DNA from: Nakamurella aerolata
Lineage (GTDB): Bacteria; Actinomycetota; Actinomycetes; Mycobacteriales; Nakamurellaceae
Direction: 5' to 3'
Length of the DNA: 64,000 bases
Assembly (NCBI RefSeq): GCF_013002705.1
Contig: NZ_JABEND010000001.1
Coordinates: forward strand, 558,001 to 622,000
Position numbers and translations under genes: made by a program. Positions 57,444 through 64,000 of this stretch are shown piece after piece. Every line of letters starts with the position of its first letter. Within the stretch, counting starts at the first letter, position 1. The notes below the pieces were generated by a model. That model searched no databases and was not told the origin of the DNA. It was given only the letters and a program-made list of their open reading frames with translations.

Positions 57444-58052
57444 ATGGCTTCGCCGTCTCCGCCAGCTTCCCCCGCCGAGCCCGTCCCGGCCCGGCAGCGT
57501 GGCCGCCGTAAGCAGGCCGAGTTGCTGCAAGCGGCGGCGCAGCTGTTCGCCGAACGCGGCCTGCGGGCGGTGTCGGTGGCCGAGATCGCGGCGGCGGCCA
57601 GCGCCCACCCGCACCAGGTCACCTACTACTTCGGGTCGAAGGACGGACTGTTCGTCCGGGCCGCGCTGCGGTTGCTGTTGGCCGACGCCCGCCGGCTGGA
57701 ACCCATCGGCCGGCGGCAACGCACGCCGAGCGCCTTTCGCAACGCACTCGCCCGCACCGCGGTGAACCTGCCGTCGGTTCCGCTTGCGGTGCAGGCGATG
57801 TCGATCTCGGAGCAGCGGCCGGAACTGCACGATGTCACCGCGCACCACCTTGCCGTGCTGTTCCATCAGGCTGCCGAATATCTGAGCACTGTTCTTGACC
57901 GGCGCGGCTGGGTCGTCGACCGCTCGCTGCTGGTGGAGGCCCGCACCTTCTGGAGCGCCGTGCTCGGCTCCCGACTGATCCACTCCTCCGGTTTCGGCGG
58001 CAGCAGCAGCGATATCGACCTGGCCGGGGTGCTCAGCGTTCGCGAAGGCTGA
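57444..58052 (+). CDS. TetR/AcrR-family regulator
   Basis: A 202-residue repressor. The DNA-binding domain spans about residues 20-70 (ELLQAAAQLFAERGLRAVSV, then AEIAAAASAHPHQVTYYFGS as recognition helix, then KDGLFV). The ligand domain is all-helical with a Trp/His-containing pocket region (VDRSLLVEARTFWSAVLGSR). The divergent fabF and the palindrome overlapping its start suggest autoregulation plus control of the ketosynthase, in the manner of FasR/FadR-like TetRs that sense acyl chains. That ligand is an inference from the neighbour. Confidence 0.9.
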   Translation: MASPSPPASPAEPVPARQRGRRKQAELLQAAAQLFAERGLRAVSVAEIAAAASAHPHQVTYYFGSKDGLFVRAALRLLLADARRLEPIGRRQRTPSAFRNALARTAVNLPSVPLAVQAMSISEQRPELHDVTAHHLAVLFHQAAEYLSTVLDRRGWVVDRSLLVEARTFWSAVLGSRLIHSSGFGGSSSDIDLAGVLSVREG

Positions 58053-58053
58053 G

Positions 58054-58983
58054 TCAGCCCTCCCGCAGCACCTCGAGTGCCTGGGCAAGGTCTTCCGGAT
58101 ACGGGCTGGTGTACTCCACCTGACTGCCGGTGCCCGGATGGATAAACGACAGTGCCCTGGCATGCAGCCACTGCCGGTTCAGGCCGAGCTTTTTCGACAG
58201 CACCGGGTCGGCGCCGTAGGTGAGATCACCCACCAGCGGCCGGTGCATGGCCGAGAAGTGCACCCGGATCTGATGTGTCCTGCCGGTCTCGAGGTGCACC
58301 TCGAGCAGGCTGGCCGACCGGAATGCCTCCAGCAGTTCGTAGTGCGTCACCGACTCCCGGCCGTCGGCCATCACCGCGAACTTGTAGTCCGCCTTGGGAT
58401 GCCGGCCGATCGGTGCGTCGATGGTGCCCCGCACCGGGTCCGGAAAGCCTTGCACCACAGCGTGATAGGTCTTGTCGACGGTGCGCTTGCGAAAGGCGTC
58501 CTTCAGGATCGAGTAGGCGCTCTCGCTGCGCGCCACCACCATGCACCCTGTGGTGCCGACGTCCAGCCGCTGCACGATGCCCTGTCGCTCGGCGGCACCG
58601 GAGGTGGCCACCGAAATACCCATGGCGGCGAGCGCGCCGAGCACCGTCGGACCGGTCCATCCCACCGACGGATGTGCCGCCACCCCAACGGGTTTGTCCA
58701 CCACGACGATGTCGGGGTCGACGTGCAGCACAGTGAGCCCCTCCACCAGTTGCGGCGTCACCTCCAGCGGCCGCTCCGGCTCCGGCAGCGTGACATCCAC
58801 CCAGCTGTCGGCGTTGAGCCGCTCGGAGGCCTTCGCCAGCGGTTTGCCGTCCAGCAGCACGTCACCGGCGTCGATCAGGGTGGCCACCGCGGTGCGGGAC
58901 AGGCCGAGCATCCTGGCCAGCGCCGCGTCGGCGCGCATACCGGCGACCCCTTCGGGCACCGGCAGCCGGCGGAACTCACTCAT
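58054..58983 (-). CDS. RluA-family pseudouridine synthase
   Basis: Isomerises uridine in large-subunit rRNA. The 309-residue protein has an N-terminal S4 RNA-binding domain ([20 protein letters not shown]) and the catalytic block [20 protein letters not shown], where the Asp is the nucleophile-type residue shared by the RluA/RluC/RluD group. RluD is the best match in length and S4 content. It overlaps the lspA stop by 8 bases, the usual lspA-rluD pair of actinobacteria. Confidence 0.92.
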   Translation of the reverse strand: MSEFRRLPVPEGVAGMRADAALARMLGLSRTAVATLIDAGDVLLDGKPLAKASERLNADSWVDVTLPEPERPLEVTPQLVEGLTVLHVDPDIVVVDKPVGVAAHPSVGWTGPTVLGALAAMGISVATSGAAERQGIVQRLDVGTTGCMVVARSESAYSILKDAFRKRTVDKTYHAVVQGFPDPVRGTIDAPIGRHPKADYKFAVMADGRESVTHYELLEAFRSASLLEVHLETGRTHQIRVHFSAMHRPLVGDLTYGADPVLSKKLGLNRQWLHARALSFIHPGTGSQVEYTSPYPEDLAQALEVLREG

Positions 58984-59677
58984 CGGCGGAATCCTTTGCC
59001 GCCGGCTGTTTCTCGCCCCTTGTACCGTCGAAGTCGATGCCGAGCAACGCGGTCAGCACCAGCAGCACCGCGCCGACGGTGATGAAGCAGTCGGCGGTGT
59101 TGAACACCGGGAAGTGCTCGCCGTTCGGGCCGAACACCGATAAGAAGTCGACAACGTGCCCACGGAACGGGCCGGGGCTGCGGAACAACCGGTCGGCGAG
59201 GTTGCCCATCGCGCCGCCGAGAATCAGGCCAAGGCTCACCGCCCACAACGTTGACGTCAGCTTGGCCGCTACCCGCACGATGACGACAGCAACGATCACC
59301 GCGACCACGGCGAAGATCCACGTCATGCCGGTGTCGCCGCCGATCGACCAGGCCGCGCCGGGATTGCGCAGCAGCGACAGGTACACCAGCCCGCCGAGCA
59401 GCCGCGGCGGGTTGGCCGGGTCGAGGTTGGCCACCGCCAGCGACTTCGCCACCTGGTCGATCAGCAGGCACAGCGCGGCCAGGGTCAGCACCAGCGGCAG
59501 CCGGCTGCGGCGCCGGTGCGCGCCCGCGGCGGGCTGGGACGGGTCGGCGGCCGACTCAACGGGAGCGGCCGGCTCAGCCGGCGCAGCGGACTGCACGGGT
59601 TCGGCGGGATCCACCGATCCAGCCGGTGGTCGGCTGGGCTGGTCGGACGGTTCGCGGCGCTCGGCGGGGTGACTCAC
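58976..59677 (-). CDS. lspA: Lipoprotein signal peptidase LspA
   Basis: Aspartic membrane protease that removes prolipoprotein signal peptides. It has four hydrophobic segments with the catalytic Asp pair in NLADRLFR and [12 protein letters not shown], and the conserved [10 protein letters not shown] and [10 protein letters not shown]. The 233 residues include an N-terminal Pro/Ala/Glu-rich extension of about 55 residues absent from most homologues, which is likely cytoplasmic and disordered. It precedes rluD with an 8-base overlap. Confidence 0.95.
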   Translation of the reverse strand: MSHPAERREPSDQPSRPPAGSVDPAEPVQSAAPAEPAAPVESAADPSQPAAGAHRRRSRLPLVLTLAALCLLIDQVAKSLAVANLDPANPPRLLGGLVYLSLLRNPGAAWSIGGDTGMTWIFAVVAVIVAVVIVRVAAKLTSTLWAVSLGLILGGAMGNLADRLFRSPGPFRGHVVDFLSVFGPNGEHFPVFNTADCFITVGAVLLVLTALLGIDFDGTRGEKQPAAKDSADE

Positions 59678-59689
59678 CCAGCCAGTGTG

Positions 59690-61180
59690 TCAAACCCCGG
59701 AGCTGGGGCGGGTGAACCAGCCGGCCAGCGCCCCGTACCTGCTGATCGCCCGCAGCCTGCGCTCGGTCGCCGCTCTGGCTTTGGCCGGCACCACGATCAG
59801 CAGCTCGTCGCCCTGCCGCAGCCGGGTCGACGGCAGCACCGGTATGGCTTCGCCGGAGCGCAGCAGCACCGCGATGGTGGCGGACGCCGGCAGGCGCAGT
59901 TCGGACAGGTACACCCCGTGCAGCCGGGATTGGGCCGGCACCGCGACGTCGAGGACGTGGGCGCCGATGCGTTCCAGCGGCGACGCCTCGATCTGCACCT
60001 CGGTGGACCGTTCCGGTTCCAGCACACCGAGTTTGCGGGCCACCCAGGCCAGCGTCGTGCCCTGCAGCAGGGTGTAGACGATCACCACGATCACCATCAG
60101 GTTCAGCAGGTCCCGCGCGGTGGGACGACCCAGCATCAGCGGAATGGTGGCCAACACGATGGGCACGGCTCCGCGCAGCCCCGACCACGACAGGAATGCC
60201 TGTTCCCGCCACGGCACCTTGAACGGCGTCGCCGCCGCGGCCACCGAGATGGGCCTTGCCACCAGCAGCAGCACCAGCCCGATCGCCAGCCCTGGCAGCA
60301 GCACCTTCGGCAACTGTGTCGGGTCGACGTACAAACCCAGCAGCACGAACAGGCCGATCTGCGCCAGCCAGCCGAGGCCCTCGGCGAAACTGAGCGTCCC
60401 GCCGCGATACGGCAGCGCAGAGTTCCCCAGGATCAACGCGCACACGTACACCGCCAGGAACCCGGAGGCGTGCGCCAAGCCGCCGACGGCATAGCTGCCG
60501 CCGATCAGTGCGAGGGTGGCCAGCGGGTACAGCCCGCCGGCGGGCAGCGCGATCCGCCGCAGCCACCAGGCCCCGGCGAAGCCGATGACGCCGCCGATCA
60601 CCGCCCCGGCCAGCAGCTCGTACAGCACCAGCAGCGGCAGCCATGCGGTGATCGCGTCGGTGCTCGCCAGCAACGCCACCGCCAGCACCACCGGGGCGTC
60701 GTTCAGCCCTGACTCCAGCTCCAGCGCGGCGGCCAGCCGGCGCCGTACCGGTACCCCGCGCAGCACCGAGAACACCGCGGCGGCATCGGTGGACGACAGC
60801 ACCGCCCCCCACAGCAGGCTGGTGCGCCAGTCCAGATCGAGGATGAGGTGCACCGCCAGCCCGCTCACCGCGATCGACACCGCCACCGACACCGTTGCCA
60901 GGCAAATACCAAGCCCCAGTGCGGGTTTCACGTTCTCCCAGCGGGTGGTGAGGCCGCCCTCGGCCAGGATCACCACCAGCGCCGCCAGCCCCAGTTCTTC
61001 GGTCAGCTTGGTGTTGGAGAAGTCGATGCCGATCGCGGCGTTGCCCAGCAGCATGCCGATGGCCAGGTACAGCAGCATCGACGGCATCCCGAGCCGGCGG
61101 GACAGCCGGATCGCCACCAGGGCCAGCAGTACCACGACGGCGACCAGCCCGAACGCGCGTTCCAGGGTGCCGGTATCCAT
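59690..61180 (-). CDS. CPA1-type cation/proton antiporter with RCK-C domain
   Basis: A 496-residue antiporter with about twelve membrane segments. The ion-site region reads LESGLNDAPVVLAV, with the preceding SSTDAAAVFSVL, as in NhaP2/CvrA K+(Na+)/H+ antiporters. The C-terminal 90 residues hold a TrkA-C/RCK-C-like domain (VYLSELRLPASATIAVLLRS, then RQGDELLIVVPAKA). It probably exports K+ or Na+ in exchange for protons. It lies 12 bases upstream of lspA but is a separate function. Confidence 0.9.
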   Translation of the reverse strand: MDTGTLERAFGLVAVVVLLALVAIRLSRRLGMPSMLLYLAIGMLLGNAAIGIDFSNTKLTEELGLAALVVILAEGGLTTRWENVKPALGLGICLATVSVAVSIAVSGLAVHLILDLDWRTSLLWGAVLSSTDAAAVFSVLRGVPVRRRLAAALELESGLNDAPVVLAVALLASTDAITAWLPLLVLYELLAGAVIGGVIGFAGAWWLRRIALPAGGLYPLATLALIGGSYAVGGLAHASGFLAVYVCALILGNSALPYRGGTLSFAEGLGWLAQIGLFVLLGLYVDPTQLPKVLLPGLAIGLVLLLVARPISVAAAATPFKVPWREQAFLSWSGLRGAVPIVLATIPLMLGRPTARDLLNLMVIVVIVYTLLQGTTLAWVARKLGVLEPERSTEVQIEASPLERIGAHVLDVAVPAQSRLHGVYLSELRLPASATIAVLLRSGEAIPVLPSTRLRQGDELLIVVPAKARAATERRLRAISRYGALAGWFTRPSSGV

Positions 61181-61211
61181 GCGGCACCTCGTTTCGGGCG
61201 GTGGGGGCTGG

Positions 61212-62108
61212 TTAGGTCTGGACGGTCGGCACCGGGTTGTTCATCCCCAGCCGGTCGAGTACGTCGATCACGGCGTTGGCCCGATTATGGGTGTAGAAGT
61301 GCAGCGTAGGAACATCGTTGTCCAGCAACGTTTCTGCCATCTCCACGGCATGGTCGATGCCGATCGCCCTGGCCGCTGATGCGTCGTCCCCGACGGCGGA
61401 GAGCCGCTCGGCCAGCTGAACCGGAATGGCCTGCCCGGAGAGCTCGCAGATACGGATCAACCGAGGAAAGCTCAGCACCGGCATGATGCCGGGGATCAGC
61501 GGCACATCGGCGCCGGCGGCCTGCACCCGGTCCCGCAGCCGCAGGTACGACTCGGCCGAGAACAACATCTGGGTAATGCCGTAATCGGCACCGGCCCGCA
61601 CCTTGTCGACGTAGAACCGGGTGTCGGTCTCCAGGTCGGGTGAGCGCGGGTGCTTTTCCGGGAATGCTGCCACCCCGACCGAGAAGTCGCCCATCGACTT
61701 GATCAGCTCGACCAACTCGGCGGCGTAAGAAAAGCCGTGCGGGTGCTTGGTCCACTCGCCCAGCGGGTCGCCCGGCGGGTCGCCGCGCAGCGCCAGGATG
61801 TCGCGCACCCCGGCGTCGGCGAAACCGTCGATGGTGGCGCGCAACTCGGCCGCCGAGTGGCCGACGGTCACCAGGTGCGCCACCGCGGTCAGATCGGTGT
61901 CGGCGATGATCCGCCCGACCACCTCGGCGGTCTTGCCGCGCCGCGAGCCACCCTGGCCGTAGGTGACCGACACGAAGGCCGGCCGCAGCTGCTTCAGCCG
62001 GTCGACGGCGCGCCACAGCGTCGGGTCTTCCTCGGCAGTTCTCGGCGGCATGAACTCGAGGGAGAACTTGCGGCCGGGCGCGGCGAGGCGGTCGCGGACG
62101 GTCAGCAT
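61212..62108 (-). CDS. metF: 5,10-methylenetetrahydrofolate reductase
   Basis: Reduces methylene-THF to methyl-THF for methionine synthesis. The 298-residue TIM barrel begins with KFSLEFMPPRTAEED (catalytic Glu), and has FVSVTYGQGGSRR, DILALRGDPPGDPLGEW, GVAAFPEKHPRSPDLE, GITQMLFSAESYLRL and HFYTHNRANAV. The ATG at 62108 is chosen; the open frame further upstream is antisense to the polyprenyl synthase gene. It is divergent from that gene, with 63 bases between. Confidence 0.95.
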   Translation of the reverse strand: MLTVRDRLAAPGRKFSLEFMPPRTAEEDPTLWRAVDRLKQLRPAFVSVTYGQGGSRRGKTAEVVGRIIADTDLTAVAHLVTVGHSAAELRATIDGFADAGVRDILALRGDPPGDPLGEWTKHPHGFSYAAELVELIKSMGDFSVGVAAFPEKHPRSPDLETDTRFYVDKVRAGADYGITQMLFSAESYLRLRDRVQAAGADVPLIPGIMPVLSFPRLIRICELSGQAIPVQLAERLSAVGDDASAARAIGIDHAVEMAETLLDNDVPTLHFYTHNRANAVIDVLDRLGMNNPVPTVQT

Positions 62109-62171
62109 GGTGCGAAAGCCTAATTGCTGGGCGGTTCCGAACCGCGCCTGGCATCCCGGCACACTGAACGG

Positions 62172-63269
62172 GTGAGCGAAACGTCCCAGCTGGTGCAGGC
62201 GGTCGATGACGAGCTGGCCGGGCTGCTGGCGCACCGACGCCGCGAGTGGGACCAGCTCACGGCGGACTCCGACGCGGACAGCCCGGTCGACCGGATCGAG
62301 GCGTTCCTGGCCGGCGGCAAGCGGATCCGGCCGGTCTTCTGCTGGTGGGGATGGCGGGCCGGGGGCGGCCGCCGGGAGCTGGCGCACTGTCGTCCGGTGC
62401 TGCGGGCCGCCGCCGCCCTCGAGCTGATCCAGGTGTGTGCGCTGGTGCACGACGACGTGATCGACCGGTCCGACACCCGCCGCGGCCGGCCCGCCGAGCA
62501 CCGGGCCGCGGCCAAGATCCACGCGGACGCCGGCTGGGCGGGTGACGCCGAGCACTACGGCCTCTCGTCGGCGCTGCTGCTCGGCGACCTGGCGCTGGCC
62601 TGGGCGGACGACACCATGGTGGAGGCGGCGCAGCAGCTGGCCGCGCTGCGCAGGGTGCAGCCGGTCTGGCGGGCCATGCGCACCGAGGTGCTGGCCGGGC
62701 AACTGCTGGATCTGCAGGTGGCTGCCGCCCCGGCGGCCGATCCGCTCGCCCAGCAGCGGCAGGCCATGACGGTGATCGAGTTGAAGACCGCGGCCTACAC
62801 CGTCACCCGGCCGCTGCTGTTGGGCGCGGCGCTGGCCGGCGCCGGCCCGTCCGTGCTGGGCGTGCTGACCAGGTACGGCACCGCGATCGGCACCGCCTTC
62901 CAGCTGCGGGACGATCTGCTCGGCGTGTTCGGCGACCCTGCGCAGACCGGCAAACCCGCCGGTGACGACCTGGCCGAGGGCAAGCGCACTGTGCTGCTGG
63001 CGTTGGCGCTGCGTGAGCTGGCGGAGAGCGGCCGGGTTGCCGACGCGACCGTCCTGGGCGAAGGTCTTGGCAGGGCGAGCAGCGCTGCCGGGCGCGCCGA
63101 GTTGACCGACATCGTCGCCTCCACCGGCGCCGCGGCCGCGGTCGAGTCGATGATCGCCGAGCGCCTCGCGGAAGCGGTGGCTGCGCTGGAAGAGCTGCCG
63201 GCCGGGGCCGACGACGCCGCCGCGGCGCTGCGCACGCTGGCCGGACGCGCCACCGCCCGCCGCAGCTGA
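62172..63269 (+). CDS. Polyprenyl diphosphate synthase (GGPP synthase-like)
   Basis: A trans-isoprenyl chain synthase of 365 residues. The first Asp-rich motif is ALVHDDVIDRSDTRRGRP and the second QLRDDLLGVFGDPAQTGKPAGD, with GGKRIRPVFCWWG upstream. The pattern fits IdsA/GrcC-type geranylgeranyl diphosphate synthases of actinobacteria, which supply menaquinone and polyprenyl phosphate pathways. The residue ahead of the first Asp motif that sets chain length is small, but this is not decisive. The start is GTG at 62172; the frame upstream is open but lacks homology. Confidence 0.93.
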   Translation: MSETSQLVQAVDDELAGLLAHRRREWDQLTADSDADSPVDRIEAFLAGGKRIRPVFCWWGWRAGGGRRELAHCRPVLRAAAALELIQVCALVHDDVIDRSDTRRGRPAEHRAAAKIHADAGWAGDAEHYGLSSALLLGDLALAWADDTMVEAAQQLAALRRVQPVWRAMRTEVLAGQLLDLQVAAAPAADPLAQQRQAMTVIELKTAAYTVTRPLLLGAALAGAGPSVLGVLTRYGTAIGTAFQLRDDLLGVFGDPAQTGKPAGDDLAEGKRTVLLALALRELAESGRVADATVLGEGLGRASSAAGRAELTDIVASTGAAAAVESMIAERLAEAVAALEELPAGADDAAAALRTLAGRATARRS

Positions 63270-63300
63270 CCACCGACGCCGCACAGCTCAGGAGGCCGGA

Positions 63301-64000
63301 TGCACACCGCGCTGCCCGCGTTGCTCGCCATCGCTGCCGCGTTCTTCGTGGCGTTCGGCAGCGGCATCCGGCAGCAGGCCACCATGCTCTCGCCGCGCAT
63401 CACTGTGCGCTGGCTGGTCGGCGCGGCGGTGGCGTTCTTCGGTTTTGCGTTGCAGATGCTGGCGTTGGCGCTGGGTTCGGTGCTGCTGGTGCAGCCGCTG
63501 ATGGTGCTGTCGGTGCTGTTCGCGCTGCCGATCGACCGGTGGCTGACCGATCGGGTGCCGAGCAGGGTGCAGTGGCTGTGGGGGGTGCTGCTGACCATCG
63601 GGGTGGTGCTGTTTGTCGCGTTCGCCGATCCGGTCCCGGCCCGCACTGGGCGGCACCGCTGGGTGATCATCTTGGTGACGACGCTGCTGCTGCTGATTCT
63701 GGCGGCCATGGTGGTGTGGGCGGAGCGGTCACGCCGGGCGCCGCGGGCGCTGCTGTACGGCACCGTCGCCGGTTCGCTGTTCGGTATCGCAGCGGTGCTG
63801 ATGTCCGATGTTGGCAAGCGGCTGAGCCACCCCGTCGAACTGCTGCAGCATCCGCCGGTCTACCTGTTTCTGGTGCTGATCGGCGCCGCGATCGCGGCGC
63901 AGCAGCGGGCCTTCGGCAGCGGCAACCTGCAACAGTCGTTCCCGGCCATGGTGGTGGCCGAGCCGGTGGTGTCGATGGCGATGGGCCTGGCGCTGCTCGG
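63301..64000 (+). CDS. DMT-superfamily-like membrane protein (partial)
   Basis: The frame runs off the right edge. The ATG has a strong AGGAGG four bases upstream. At least seven hydrophobic segments appear in the first 230 residues (ALLAIAAAFFVAFGSGIRQQ, ALGSVLLVQPLMVLSVLFAL, VIILVTTLLLLILAAMVVW, GTVAGSLFGIAAVLMSDVG). The layout resembles EamA/NIPA-like transporters with internal symmetry, and MVVAEPVVSMAMG near the edge matches that group. The substrate is unknown. It starts 31 bases after the polyprenyl synthase stop and could be in the same operon. Confidence 0.75.

Noticed and set aside
62109-63284. Upstream extension of metF antisense to the polyprenyl synthase gene
   Set aside because: The plus strand encodes a complete synthase with both Asp-rich motifs; the metF homology begins at 62108.

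Overview
The window is GC-rich chromosomal DNA from a free-living actinobacterium. Evidence for this includes paired GlnD/GlnE and PII-Tyr51 nitrogen control, two DnaE polymerases (replicative DnaE1 and mutagenic DnaE2 with ImuA'/ImuB), LexA boxes of the GAAC-N4-GTTC type, NrtR control of nadABC, frequent GTG/TTG starts and dense ATGA/GTGA overlaps. The genus cannot be fixed from the sequence alone. There are no rRNA or tRNA genes, CRISPR arrays, transposases or prophage genes, and no gene-free stretch exceeds about 300 bases.

Layout. 1-5.4 kb: end of a large secreted beta-sandwich protein, an ArsR-type regulator coupled to an MFS exporter with a four-fold TTGCAA repeat upstream, and a PPOX-fold protein coupled to a TRM11-like methyltransferase. 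5.4-8.0 kb: rpsP-khpA-rimM-trmD, where S16 carries a long C-terminal fusion. 8.2-9.9 kb: RNase HI and an amidohydrolase. 9.9-11.2 kb: a DUF559 endonuclease-like gene between two 80-bp inverted-repeat elements, the best candidate here for an undescribed mobile or repeat-associated unit. 11.2-17.5 kb: amt-glnB-glnD-ffh-vanZ-like. 17.7-25.6 kb: phosphodiester glycosidase, ftsY, a second PPOX protein, glnE and a GATase. 25.6-36 kb: exonuclease III, dnaE2, imuB, a DUF3995 protein, GH3 and imuA', with LexA boxes before imuB and imuA'. 36-37.4 kb: a CaCA-type exchanger behind a yybP-ykoY (Mn2+) riboswitch, interrupted by one in-frame UGA. 37.4-41.2 kb: hisDCBH. 41.3-46.2 kb: a divergent SDR/XRE pair, an M20 peptidase and two unknown membrane coiled-coil proteins. 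46.2-50.7 kb: nadABC divergent from nrtR, with a palindromic operator between them. 50.7-56.1 kb: dnaE1, a small membrane protein and a winged-helix protein. 56.1-64 kb: fabF/tetR with a shared operator, rluD-lspA, a CPA1 antiporter, metF, a polyprenyl diphosphate synthase and the start of a DMT-like transporter.

Most of the window is core metabolism and information processing. The non-routine signals are regulatory (riboswitch, SOS boxes, NrtR, TetR, ArsR and XRE operator candidates), the DUF559 unit, the interrupted exchanger and the S16 fusion.
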